Positions 28,023 through 36,514 of a stretch of DNA of 64,000 nucleotides are shown one piece after another. The stretch lies in the NCBI GenBank assembly GCA_042663485.1, contig JBHTAF010000001.1; one strand, written 5' to 3'. Below the pieces are notes generated by a model that did no database searches, was not told the DNA's origin, and saw only the letters and a list, made by a program, of their open reading frames with translations. Each line of letters opens with the position of its first letter. Positions within the stretch are counted from its first letter, which is position 1. The translations under genes were made by a program, and so were the position numbers. Source of the stretch: Natronosalvus sp042663485 (lineage in GTDB: Archaea > Halobacteriota > Halobacteria > Halobacteriales > Natrialbaceae).

Positions 28023-29135
28023 ATGCAACTCAGTCTCGAACTCGAATACTGGACCGTCGACGACACGGGTGCACTCGCACCCGCAACACCGGTGCTCGAC
28101 CGCATCGACGATCTTCACGCCGAGAGCGCAGACCCAATGCTCGAGGTCGTCACCGATCCGTGTGATAGCATCCCCGAACTACGGGAGGAGGTCGCGTGCA
28201 GACTACGGGAAGCGATCGACGTCGGCCGAGAAGAAGGACGCCATCTCGTCCCGCTCGCCACGCCGCTCAACGCCGGTTCGTTCGGCACGAGCGAGACGCC
28301 TCGGACGAGGATTCAGCGTCAGGTTCTCGGCGACGCGTTCGAGAAGGCCACCTACTGCGCCGGTACTCACCTCCACGTCGACCAGATCGATGGAGCCGAA
28401 GCCGACCAGTTGAACCTCCTGACCGCACTGGATCCGGCGTTTGCCCTCGCTGGGAGTTCCACGTACCATCAGGGAGAGAACGTAGCTGCCTGTGCGCGCC
28501 CCCACGTCTACCGGCGGACGTGTTACGGCGACCATCCTCGACTCGGGCGGCTGTGGCCCTACGTAGAGGACGTAGGCGAGTGGAACGACCGGATCGACGC
28601 CACGTTCGACAACTTTCGCCAACAGGCGGTTGCCGAAGGCATCGATCGAGAGACGTTCGACGAGCACTTCACGCCAGAGGATACGATCTGGGCACCAGTT
28701 CGGCTGCGCGACGAATTCGACACGGTCGAGTGGCGTGCCCCGGACGTAGCGCTACCCGGACAGGTGCTGCGACTCGCCGAAGACGTTCGAGATATCCTGA
28801 GTCTCGTCGAGCGTAGACGCGTGGAGATCGGTGGACGTGGCGACGTTACGGGATCGACCGTGTCGATTCCCGAGTTCGACCGAGTGAAACAGCACGTGAG
28901 TAACGCCATCGATTACGGGCTCGAGGCGCCTGCTGTCGAGCGATACCTCGAGACGATGGGATTCGATCCCTCCGTCTATCGTCCCCTCTCGACTGATCTC
29001 GAGGACAGCCCTCGGCTATCTCGGGCGCAAGCACGGCGACTTCGACTTCGCTACGCCCACCGGCTCGAACGGGACGTCGACGCGCTCACCACCGAGCAGT
29101 CACCAGCGAGGTCTCCGGTTCTCCAGCCGGTCTAA
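28023..29135 (+). CDS. GCS2-family carboxylate-amine ligase
   Basis: The protein of 370 residues belongs to the glutamate-cysteine ligase family 2 (YbdK/GshA-like), which forms amide bonds between a carboxylate and an amine at the expense of ATP. LSLELEYWTVDDTG at the start corresponds to the LGIEEE motif of the family, here changed to LELE. Other matches are LEVVTDPCDSI, CAGTHLHVDQIDG and EWRAPDVAL. Haloarchaea make gamma-glutamylcysteine with such an enzyme. This protein is divergent enough at its first motif that it may be a paralogue with another substrate. It stands alone. Confidence 0.78.
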   Translation: MQLSLELEYWTVDDTGALAPATPVLDRIDDLHAESADPMLEVVTDPCDSIPELREEVACRLREAIDVGREEGRHLVPLATPLNAGSFGTSETPRTRIQRQVLGDAFEKATYCAGTHLHVDQIDGAEADQLNLLTALDPAFALAGSSTYHQGENVAACARPHVYRRTCYGDHPRLGRLWPYVEDVGEWNDRIDATFDNFRQQAVAEGIDRETFDEHFTPEDTIWAPVRLRDEFDTVEWRAPDVALPGQVLRLAEDVRDILSLVERRRVEIGGRGDVTGSTVSIPEFDRVKQHVSNAIDYGLEAPAVERYLETMGFDPSVYRPLSTDLEDSPRLSRAQARRLRLRYAHRLERDVDALTTEQSPARSPVLQPV

Positions 29136-29239
29136 ACCAGCGTTTCACTCCCCCGACGGACCGCAGGAACACAGCAGTTCTCACTCCGCCACTATTTCCA
29201 GGGTACACAGCAGCATCCAGCTCGACGAGGCCAACTCCG

Positions 29240-30400
29240 TTACCGGCGAGTCCCTTCGCACGTCCAGTCCAGCGGCGTCGTATTCAACCGCTCGCAGCCG
29301 TCCTCCGTGACCACCACGAGGTCCTCGAGTCGAACCCCGAACTCGCCCTCGAGGTAGATCCCCGGCTCGACACTAAAGACCATGCCCGGCTCGAGACGCT
29401 GCTCGTTCCCCTCGACGATGTACGGCGGCTCGTGAACCTCGAGACCGACGCCGTGGCCGGTGCGGTGAACGAAGGCATCGCCGTACCCTGCGTCGGCGAT
29501 GATCACGCGGGCGACGGCGTCGACCGACTCGGCCGTGACGCGGGGTTCGACGTGCTCGATCGCCGCCCGCTGGGCGCGGGCGACGGTCTCGTGCACCTCC
29601 CGGTACCCTTCGGGCGGATCGCCGGCGAAGACCAGCGTCCGGGTCTGGTCGCCGGGATAGCGGGCCTGGCCAGACTCCAGGTCCGCGTCGACGAACGCGC
29701 CGAAGTCGAGGACGACCGGATCACCCGCCTCGATGGAACGGTCGCCAGGCTGGTGGTGCGGGCGCGCCCCGTTCTCGCCCGCGGCGACGATAGTGTCGAA
29801 CGCGGTACCACGACCGCCCTCGGCCTCGAGCAGCCGATCGATCTCGTCGGCGAGTTCCCGTTCGGTCATCCCGACGACCGCCTCGCCGCGTTCGCGGAGC
29901 GTCGTGGAGACACGGTCGGCGAGGTCAGCCGCTCGACGAAGGGCTGCCCGTTCGGTTCGGTCCTTTCGGAGGCGAAGGGGCTCGAGCACCCGGCTCGCGA
30001 GGTCGTACGTCGCGTCGGGAAACAGGCCGCGAACGTCCTGGGCGAACGTCGTCCAGAGGCGGTCGTCGAGGAAGATCGTCTCACCGCCCCCGAGCCCCGC
30101 CTCGAGACCGGCGGTTTCGAACGCGCTCGAGAGCGCCTCGACGGGGCCGTCGCCATCATCCCAGAGCACGATCCGATCGACGGGCGCGGCCTCGAGTTCC
30201 GCTCTGTACATCGTGGGCGCGACCACGACCGGCAGCCCGTCGCGGGGAACGATGGCCAGGAAGTGGCGCTCGGACGGCGACTCCTCGACGCCCGTCAGGT
30301 ACGTGAGCGCCGGCCCGGGCGAAGCGATCAGTGCGGCGCCACCGCGGTCGGCGAGTCCTCGCTGGCACTGCCGTACTCGTTCGACGAACGGGTCGTTCAT
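29240..30400 (-). CDS. M24-family Xaa-Pro peptidase
   Basis: A dinuclear metalloaminopeptidase of the pita-bread fold, probably cleaving X-Pro dipeptides or N-terminal X-Pro. The N-terminal domain (about 1-130) is creatinase-like. The catalytic part carries the metal ligands in VVLDFGAFVDADLESGQARYPGDQTRTL, HRTGHGVGLEVHEPPY, FSVEPGIYL and VRLEDLVVVTEDG. The length is 386 residues. The ATG at 30400 (MNDPFVERVRQC) is chosen because the sequence upstream to 30595 is the intergenic space with otsA and looks non-coding. Confidence 0.92.
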   Translation of the reverse strand: MNDPFVERVRQCQRGLADRGGAALIASPGPALTYLTGVEESPSERHFLAIVPRDGLPVVVAPTMYRAELEAAPVDRIVLWDDGDGPVEALSSAFETAGLEAGLGGGETIFLDDRLWTTFAQDVRGLFPDATYDLASRVLEPLRLRKDRTERAALRRAADLADRVSTTLRERGEAVVGMTERELADEIDRLLEAEGGRGTAFDTIVAAGENGARPHHQPGDRSIEAGDPVVLDFGAFVDADLESGQARYPGDQTRTLVFAGDPPEGYREVHETVARAQRAAIEHVEPRVTAESVDAVARVIIADAGYGDAFVHRTGHGVGLEVHEPPYIVEGNEQRLEPGMVFSVEPGIYLEGEFGVRLEDLVVVTEDGCERLNTTPLDWTCEGTRR

Positions 30401-30541
30401 AGCTGACGATGCGAGGGGAGCCCCTTGAACGTTGCTCGAGGTGCCGATTGCCGGTCGTCGGTCGCTGGTCGCCGGTCGATGCAAGCCTCGAGCGTCCGTG
30501 AATGTCCCTGCAGAGAGCCGGTTAGGGAGGTGTATATCAAT

Positions 30542-30559
30542 GGCCTGTGACTGCAGGCC
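30542..30559. promoter_or_regulatory. inverted repeat near the otsA transcription start
   Basis: GGCCTG-TGACTG-CAGGCC, two six-base arms with a six-base spacer, follows a TATA-like TGTATATCAA at 30531-30540. It covers the expected transcription start of otsA. It could be an operator. The motif is short and may be chance. Confidence 0.35.
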
Positions 30560-30597
30560 GCGAACGAAACAGTAGGGCAAACGAGGAAATTTCATAG

Positions 30598-32244
30598 ATG
30601 CGATCTACGGAGCGAGTAGCGGTGGCGGAGTCGAATCACGCGAACGATTTACGGGACAACGGTCGACGGCTCGTGACCGACGGTGGCGTCGATTTCGACG
30701 CCCCGGAATCGCTGCTCGTCGTGTCGAATCGGCAGCCGTATCGTCACGAGTGGGCAGACGACAGTGATGGCGGTCACGGCGACAGCGGCGACAGCGAAGC
30801 GAACGGAGCGGATGTCGGCTCGAGCGAGCGTGACGTCACCGTCGACGAACCGACCGGCGGCCTGACCGCCGGACTCGACCCCGTGATGCGAGCGACCGGC
30901 GGCACGTGGATCGCCTGGGGCGACGGCAGCGCCGACCGCGCGGTTACCGACGAAAACGACCGCGTCGACGTCCCACCCGGAAGCGACGATCAGTACACCC
31001 TGCGGCGGGTCTGGCTCTCGGACGAGGCCGTCGACGGCTACTACACGGGCTACAGCAACCGCGTCCTCTGGCCGCTCTGTCACGGCATGACCGAACTGCT
31101 CGAGTTCCGACCGACCGACCTCGAGTGGTATCGTCAGGTCAACCGGCAGTTCGCCGACGCCGTCCTCGAAGAGGCCACCGACGAGTCCGTGATCTGGCTC
31201 CAGGATTACCACCTCGGGCTCGCACCGTCGATGATCCAGGCGAAGGCACCAGCGGGTGCGACGGTCGCTCAGTTCTGGCACATTCCGTGGCCGGACCCGT
31301 CGTCGTTCGCGGCCTGCCCCAACGCCCGTGAACTCCTCGTCGGGCTGCTCGGATCCGACGTGTTCGGCTTCCACGTCGAGCGCTACGGGACGGCTTTCCT
31401 CGAGTGCGTCGAGGAGACGCTCCCGTCGGCGACGGTCGATTACCGCGAGCGCACCGTCGAGTACGACGGCCACGAGACGCGAATCGTCGCGACGCCGATG
31501 GGCGTCGACGCGAGCAGCTACGAGGAACGGGCCCGAGAGATCGGGGCCGACAGGTGGGATTCCCTGCGCGAACGGTACGACATCCCCGACGGCTGTGCCG
31601 TCGGCCTGGGCGTCGACCGACTCGACTACACCAAAGGGATCCCGGAGCGACTGGCCGCCCTCGAACGCCTCTTCGAGGGCTACCCCGAGTGGCGCGAGTC
31701 GTTCACGTTCCTCCAGAAGGCGACCCCGAGTCGGACGGGTATTCCGAGTTACGATCGACTCGGGCGACAGGTTCGATCGACCGTCGACCGGATCAACGAG
31801 CGCTTCGGCACCGACGACTGGCAGCCGATCGTCTACACGGAGGACTTCCTCGACCGGGCCGACCTGACCACGCTCTATCGGGAGGCCGACCTCCTCGTCG
31901 TCAGTTCGGTCCGCGACGGCATGAATCTCGTCGCTCAGGAGTACGTCGCGTCCTCGATCGACGGCGACGGCGCGCTCGTTCTCAGCGAGCACGCGGGAGC
32001 GGCCGACGCGCTCGGCTATCCGTCGTTCACGATCGACCCGGCGGACGTCGATCGGTTCGCGCGAACGATCGCCGACGCGCTCGGAGCCCCGAAGAGCGAG
32101 CGCACGACCCGGATGGCCGCCCTGCGGAACTACGTCTTCGAACACGACCTCGAGTGGTGGATGAGCGAGCAGTTCGCCCACATCGAGGCAGCCCGATTTC
32201 CATCAGCCAACCGACGAGTGAACGACGTGTCACGATCCCTCTGA
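30598..32244 (+). CDS. otsA: trehalose-6-phosphate synthase
   Basis: A GT20 glycosyltransferase that joins glucose from a nucleotide sugar to glucose 6-phosphate, giving trehalose 6-phosphate, a compatible-solute precursor. SNRQPYRHEW near residue 38 is the sugar-phosphate loop of the family. LQDYHLGLAPSMI, FWHIPWPDPSSF, GVDRLDYTKGIPERL and SSVRDGMNLVAQEYVA are all conserved OtsA segments. The first 30 residues and an Asp/Gly-rich insert near 45-75 are extra, as is common in haloarchaea. otsB begins 7 bases after its stop, so the two steps are encoded together. Confidence 0.95.
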   Translation: MRSTERVAVAESNHANDLRDNGRRLVTDGGVDFDAPESLLVVSNRQPYRHEWADDSDGGHGDSGDSEANGADVGSSERDVTVDEPTGGLTAGLDPVMRATGGTWIAWGDGSADRAVTDENDRVDVPPGSDDQYTLRRVWLSDEAVDGYYTGYSNRVLWPLCHGMTELLEFRPTDLEWYRQVNRQFADAVLEEATDESVIWLQDYHLGLAPSMIQAKAPAGATVAQFWHIPWPDPSSFAACPNARELLVGLLGSDVFGFHVERYGTAFLECVEETLPSATVDYRERTVEYDGHETRIVATPMGVDASSYEERAREIGADRWDSLRERYDIPDGCAVGLGVDRLDYTKGIPERLAALERLFEGYPEWRESFTFLQKATPSRTGIPSYDRLGRQVRSTVDRINERFGTDDWQPIVYTEDFLDRADLTTLYREADLLVVSSVRDGMNLVAQEYVASSIDGDGALVLSEHAGAADALGYPSFTIDPADVDRFARTIADALGAPKSERTTRMAALRNYVFEHDLEWWMSEQFAHIEAARFPSANRRVNDVSRSL

Positions 32245-32251
32245 GTTCCCG

Positions 32252-33052
32252 ATGTCCCTCCAGCAACGAACGACTCGAGACCTGCAGGAACGCCTCGCGA
32301 CCGGACTCGACCGCCACGACGAACTGCTGGCGTGTTTCGACTTCGACGGCACACTGGCCCCCATCGTCGACGACCCCACGCGAGCCCGACCGCTTCCGGC
32401 GGCCGAACGCGCCCTCGAGCGCCTCGATTCCCACGAGGACGTGACGACGGCAATCGTCAGCGGGCGCGCGCTCGCAGACGTCTCCCGGCGCGTCGACGGA
32501 CCGTCGGTCTACGGCGGGAATCACGGCCTCGAACTCGCGCGGGACGACTCGGTCGCCGTCCACCCTGTCGCACGGAAGCGATCCCGGCTGGTCGAGCGGT
32601 GCTGTGACGTCCTCGAAGACCGCCTCGAGGGCGTCTCCGGCTGTCGCGTCGAGAACAAACGACTCACGGGAACGGTCCACGTCCGCCACGTATCGCGGGA
32701 GATGGTCCCGGTCGTCGAACAGGAGACGCGAGCGGTCGTCGACCGGGTCGGAGACGGCGACCTCGAGTGCAGTCACGGCAAGGCCATCCTCGAGTTCGGC
32801 CCGCGCGTTCCCTGGACGAAAGGCGACGCCGTCTCCTTGCTCCGGTCGATGCGAGCGCGGGATCCATTCGTCCTCTACGTGGGCGACGACGTGACCGACG
32901 AGACGGTCTTTCGTCGCCTCGGCCCGAATGGGCTAGGGGTGGCCGTCGGACGAGCAACGGAGACGGCCGCCTCGTGTCAGGTTCGATCGCCTCGAGCCGT
33001 GGCTCACCTCCTGGACTGGCTCGTCGATGCAACCGCTGGGCGGTTCGAGTGA
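32252..33052 (+). CDS. otsB: trehalose-6-phosphate phosphatase
   Basis: A HAD-superfamily phosphatase that removes phosphate from trehalose 6-phosphate. The nucleophile motif is CFDFDGTLAP, with Asp30 and Asp32. AIVSGRALADV, GNHGLEL and YVGDDVTDETVFRRL are the further HAD and OtsB motifs. The length of 266 residues is standard. It is the second gene of the otsAB pair. Confidence 0.95.
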   Translation: MSLQQRTTRDLQERLATGLDRHDELLACFDFDGTLAPIVDDPTRARPLPAAERALERLDSHEDVTTAIVSGRALADVSRRVDGPSVYGGNHGLELARDDSVAVHPVARKRSRLVERCCDVLEDRLEGVSGCRVENKRLTGTVHVRHVSREMVPVVEQETRAVVDRVGDGDLECSHGKAILEFGPRVPWTKGDAVSLLRSMRARDPFVLYVGDDVTDETVFRRLGPNGLGVAVGRATETAASCQVRSPRAVAHLLDWLVDATAGRFE

Positions 33053-33126
33053 GGACTGGAAATCGACGTGCCGGTGACACGCAGAAATCGAGGTCCCAGT
33101 GGCGATCAGCGGCCACCGTCCAGCAA

Positions 33127-33888
33127 CTACCGCAGATTGACGCCACCCTTGTATTCGCGTAACGTGGACTCCGCGCAGAGCGAAAACCGGTGCGTGAGCT
33201 TTCGATCCGGGTATGGCGACAGAGCGTACTCCTGGCCACAGCGAGACTCGTCGGAATCGAACGACGAATCCCACGCGTAGGCGCTCATCATCGGCGTCGA
33301 CACGGTCGCTTCGTTGGCGACGTACGTCCGCCCGTGTTCGTGGCGGAGCCCGAGCGTGTGACCGACCTCGTGGATCACGACCTGGATGGTGAGGTTGGGT
33401 CGCGAGTACGGGAGTTCGACCGCCTCCTGGTCCGGCGGCTCGAGTTCGGCGATGTGGCGCGCTCCGCCGACCGAGGCGACGTGTGGAATCGCGTACCCCG
33501 TCGGCGACGTGTGCATCGGCCCGTCGGTGACCAACAGGTTGACGTCCTTCGCGGCGTCGACCGAGCCGAGTCCCGTCGCTCCCGATCCGACGGCCAGGGG
33601 CCACCGCCCCGACCGCACGGGCCGGGCACCGTCCTCGGAATCGACGGGCACCACGCCGCCGAAGGAGACGTCGACGTCCCAGAACTCGTACTCGAGCGCG
33701 GCCTCGAGGTGGGCCGTGAGCAGGTCGGCGATATCGTACGTCGAGGCCTGTTCGGTCAGCCAGAATCGCACCTCGATTTCGGTCGACGGCTCGCGCGTGG
33801 CGTACCTGAGCGTTCCCAGCGTGCCCAGTGAGCCGACCCCAACGAGAAACGACCGACGCTTCACGCTCGGAGCGTTGAACGAAACCAT
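33127..33888 (-). CDS. Tat-exported metzincin-type zinc protease
   Basis: A secreted metalloprotease of 253 residues. The start has KRRSFLVGVGSLGTLG, a twin-arginine signal. Residues 173-183 read HEVGHTLGLRH, the complete HExxHxxGxxH zinc site of metzincins with Glu174 as catalytic base. The STPMMSAY segment near 197-204 supplies a Met-turn candidate. Before it lies a domain with ARFxLT-like strands typical of matrixin-like folds. The substrate is unknown, and the protein is too short to carry a large binding domain. A TATA-like CTTAATA about 30 bases upstream supports this start. Confidence 0.82.
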   Translation of the reverse strand: MVSFNAPSVKRRSFLVGVGSLGTLGTLRYATREPSTEIEVRFWLTEQASTYDIADLLTAHLEAALEYEFWDVDVSFGGVVPVDSEDGARPVRSGRWPLAVGSGATGLGSVDAAKDVNLLVTDGPMHTSPTGYAIPHVASVGGARHIAELEPPDQEAVELPYSRPNLTIQVVIHEVGHTLGLRHEHGRTYVANEATVSTPMMSAYAWDSSFDSDESRCGQEYALSPYPDRKLTHRFSLCAESTLREYKGGVNLR

Positions 33889-33968
33889 CTAGAAACTTGG
33901 TATTCACATCGCCATCTATTAAGTGTGTGACACCGACGTGGGCCCAGTCGTCTGCGACCGCGCCACTG

Positions 33969-34259
33969 TCACTGTCGCGTATCGATCGCTCGCGTCTTCA
34001 CCCGCCGCTGGCCCGTCGTCACCCTGATTTCGATCCAGTCCGGTACGTCGCTGGCAGCGACCGGCGTCAACGACAGGAGCGCGTCACCCTCGGCAACCAG
34101 TCGGCGACCCGACTGGTGGCGGAGACAGGGCTCCCACGTTCCCGAGCGGTGCTTCTCGAGCACGTCCCAGCTCGTGTAAAATCGTCCGTCCGATCCCAGG
34201 TACACGGTTCCGAACCGACTGCCACCGACGTCATCCTTCCCGTCGCGATCGCCTCCCAT
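33969..34259 (-). CDS. hypothetical protein, 96 residues
   Basis: I do not recognise a family. The middle reads as a folded protein (RFGTVYLGSDGRFYTSWDVLEKH, then DWIEIRVTTGQRRVKTRAID), with GC-rich third codon positions like its neighbours. Both ends are polar. It stands upstream of the metzincin gene on the same strand with a gap of 80 bases. No signal peptide or membrane segment is present. It may be a genuine small haloarchaeal protein. Confidence 0.5.
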   Translation of the reverse strand: MGGDRDGKDDVGGSRFGTVYLGSDGRFYTSWDVLEKHRSGTWEPCLRHQSGRRLVAEGDALLSLTPVAASDVPDWIEIRVTTGQRRVKTRAIDTRQ

Positions 34260-34500
34260 CGTGGTCTGACTCGAGAGTGGGATACCAGCCGTATTCAGTT
34301 ACGGGTGAATATACGGTTCGTTTATCAGTCTCGATGGACGACTGGTCTCGGCGGTGTCTGGTTCCAGGCGGTGCCGAATCGGCGAATTTGATTCTATCAG
34401 TCGTCGAGCCAGTTTCGGTTCCACGACCATCCTCGGGCGTTCACGGGCGGGGTACGACCGATCACAATAGAGATATGTTCGGATATCGGAAGTAAATACA

Positions 34501-34767
34501 ATGGCTACGCAGCGAGTGACGTATCAGTGGGGGCGCATCGCTGCATTCCTCCTCGGAATCGGTCTCCTCCTCGTCGCTCTCCGAATAGGATTGTTCGGGA
34601 TTCTGTCGAATCCACTCGCTGCGGGGCTCTGTTCGATCGCCGCCGCTGCGTGTCTCTACGGAGTGACGAACCTGTCGTGGCGATCAGCCGTAATATCCGG
34701 GCTCGGGTCCGGTATCGGGGTCGCCACGGGAACGTATCTCAGCGAGACCGTGCTCGCGATGGTGTAG
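34501..34767 (+). CDS. small membrane protein, 88 residues
   Basis: Hydrophobic nearly throughout, with three probable membrane helices: IAAFLLGIGLLLVALRIGLFGIL, PLAAGLCSIAAAACLYGV and AVISGLGSGIGVATGTYL. It has a short polar start (MATQRVTYQWGR). No family was recognised. The stretch upstream is AT-rich (ATATCGGAAGTAAATACA) and probably contains its promoter. Confidence 0.6.
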   Translation: MATQRVTYQWGRIAAFLLGIGLLLVALRIGLFGILSNPLAAGLCSIAAAACLYGVTNLSWRSAVISGLGSGIGVATGTYLSETVLAMV

Positions 34768-34943
34768 GCGAGTCCAAAGGGATTTTCGTAGTCAACCGGA
34801 CCTCTCGAGACCCACTCTTCAGCGACGTGTTTCGATTCTCCGTGGGGAACCTGTGAACCCCTCCAAGAATCCCTATCGGTCCCCCTTGACACTCGTCCGG
34901 ACGAACCGTCACGACCAAACCGACCGCCACCCGCGACCACCTC

Positions 34944-34953
34944 GATTAAGTAT
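34944..34953 (+). promoter_or_regulatory. TATA element of birA
   Basis: GATTAAGTAT lies about 27 bases ahead of the ATG at 34975, the spacing of a leaderless mRNA. Confidence 0.5.
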
Positions 34954-34974
34954 CCCGCGAACCGCTTCACACGC

Positions 34975-35922
34975 ATGAACGACACGCGACGCGCCGTCCT
35001 CGAGGCGCTGGCCGATGGCCCCGTGTCAGGGCCGGACCTCGCCGCCGACCTCGAGTGCTCGCGCGCGGCCGTCTGGAAACACGTCGAGGCCCTCCGGGAT
35101 GCCGGCTTCGACGTCGAGAGCACCGGATCGGGCTACGTCCTGGCCGGCGATTCGATCGACGCCTACTCCGGGCCGGCGATCGAGTACGGCCTCGAGGCAC
35201 CGTTCGCGGTCGAGTACCACGAGACGCTCGGCAGCACGAACGATCGCGCACGGGAACTCGCGGGACGCGGCGAGACCGATGTCGTCGTGGTGGCCGATCA
35301 GCAGACCGGGGGACGAGGACGCCTCGAGCGCGCCTGGGACGCCCCCGCGGGCGGTGTCTGGCTCAGTATCGTCTGTCAACCCGAAATCCCGCCCGCTCGC
35401 GCGCCCCTCTACACCCTCGCGGCCGCGGTTGCCACGGCTCGGGCCGCTCGAGAGGCGGGCGTCGACGCGGCGATCAAGTGGCCCAACGACGTGATCGTGC
35501 CGGTTGGTGACGGGGGCGACTACCGCAAGCTGGCAGGCGTGCTGACGGAGATGGAAGGCGAGACAGACCGCGTCGCGTGGCTCGTCGTCGGCATCGGTGT
35601 CAACGCCAACCTCGAGGTCGCCGACTTGCCCGAGGGGGCGACGAGCATCAGCGACGAGGCGGGAGCCGTCGACCGACGCCGGTTCGTCCAGCGAGTGCTC
35701 GAGACCTTCGACGAGTACCGGTCGGATCTGGACGCGGTAATCCCCGCCTGGCGCGAGCTCGCGGCGACGCCCGGCCAGCGCGTTCGGGTCGAAGTCGCCG
35801 GAACCGAACTCGTCGGTCGAGCCGTCGACGTCGACGACCACGGCGCGCTCACGGTCGCGACCGACGAGGGCGAGCGGACGGTGACGGCGGGCGACTGCGA
35901 GCACCTTCGCCCGATCGAGTGA
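34975..35922 (+). CDS. birA: biotin-[acetyl-CoA carboxylase] ligase with DNA-binding N-terminus
   Basis: Activates biotin with ATP and attaches it to a lysine of biotin carboxyl carrier domains. Residues 1-55 are a winged helix (RAVLEALADGPVSGPDLAADLECSRAAVWKHVEAL), so it can also act as a repressor of biotin genes. The catalytic part has GRGRLERAWDAP near 113-124 (biotinyl-AMP binding loop) and AAIKWPNDVIV. A C-terminal SH3-like domain follows. At 315 residues it is a complete BirA. No other biotin gene is in the window. Confidence 0.94.
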   Translation: MNDTRRAVLEALADGPVSGPDLAADLECSRAAVWKHVEALRDAGFDVESTGSGYVLAGDSIDAYSGPAIEYGLEAPFAVEYHETLGSTNDRARELAGRGETDVVVVADQQTGGRGRLERAWDAPAGGVWLSIVCQPEIPPARAPLYTLAAAVATARAAREAGVDAAIKWPNDVIVPVGDGGDYRKLAGVLTEMEGETDRVAWLVVGIGVNANLEVADLPEGATSISDEAGAVDRRRFVQRVLETFDEYRSDLDAVIPAWRELAATPGQRVRVEVAGTELVGRAVDVDDHGALTVATDEGERTVTAGDCEHLRPIE

Positions 35923-35937
35923 TCGGCGTCGAACGGG

Positions 35938-36420
35938 CTACTCGACGGTTGCCTGGGCGTTCTGTACGCCCTCGAGTTCGTCGTCGCCGTCGCCGTCGAC
36001 GCGAACGGTCAGGACCGGGACGCCGGCCCTTCTGACGACGCGTTCGGTGACGCTTCCCAGGAGGAGGCGGTCGATGCCGCCGCGTCCGTGGGTCCCCATG
36101 ACGACGAGGTCGCACTTCTCCGGTTGCGCTTCGGCGACGATCACCCGGCTGGGCGATCCCTCAAGCACCTGCGTCTCGACGGTCACGTCGTCGCGTGCGA
36201 GTTCGACGACTCGTTCGACGGCCGCTTCCCCCTCCTCCCGGAGTGCGTCGGTGATCCCGTCCCACGCGGTCTCCATCGGCAGCCCGCCATAGTTCGCCGC
36301 GTTGACCACGTAGATCGCGCGCACCGTCGCGTCGTGGAGTCGGGCGAGGTCGATGGCGTACTCGACTGCACGCTCGCCCTCGACCGAGCCGTCGGTCGGG
36401 ACGAGGATACACTCGTACAT
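35938..36420 (-). CDS. universal stress protein (UspA family)
   Basis: A small nucleotide-binding stress protein of 160 residues. The opening MYECILVPTDGSVEGERAVEYAIDLA and the end MGTHGRGGIDRLLLGSVTERVVRRAGVPVLTV contain the G-x2-G-x9-G-S ATP-binding motif of the family. Haloarchaea have many paralogues, and this one has no evident partner. It is divergent from thiC, with about 94 bases between the start codons. Confidence 0.93.
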   Translation of the reverse strand: MYECILVPTDGSVEGERAVEYAIDLARLHDATVRAIYVVNAANYGGLPMETAWDGITDALREEGEAAVERVVELARDDVTVETQVLEGSPSRVIVAEAQPEKCDLVVMGTHGRGGIDRLLLGSVTERVVRRAGVPVLTVRVDGDGDDELEGVQNAQATVE

Positions 36421-36483
36421 GTGTTATCGTGGTACATACTCGCCCGACGGATAAGTACGTTGCTGTAGATTGGGATGTGAAGA

Positions 36484-36507
36484 ATTATAATCTAGTGGTA
36501 CCACTAG
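36484..36507 (+). promoter_or_regulatory. thiC promoter with perfect 16-base palindrome
   Basis: ATTATAAT (36484-36491) is an evident TATA box. It abuts the perfect palindrome CTAGTGGTACCACTAG at 36492-36507, and the thiC ATG is at 36515. A dimeric regulator bound here would block the start of transcription. In archaea, thiC is known to be controlled by ThiR (helix-turn-helix fused to ThiN) through palindromic sites. That this is a ThiR site is my inference. Confidence 0.6.
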
Positions 36508-36514
36508 GTTGTCA

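Noticed and set aside
36421..36514. TPP riboswitch before thiC
   Set aside because: The space is only about 94 bases and the transcript appears leaderless. No THI-box sequence (CTGAGA, ACCTGA context) was found, and the palindrome fits a protein regulator better.
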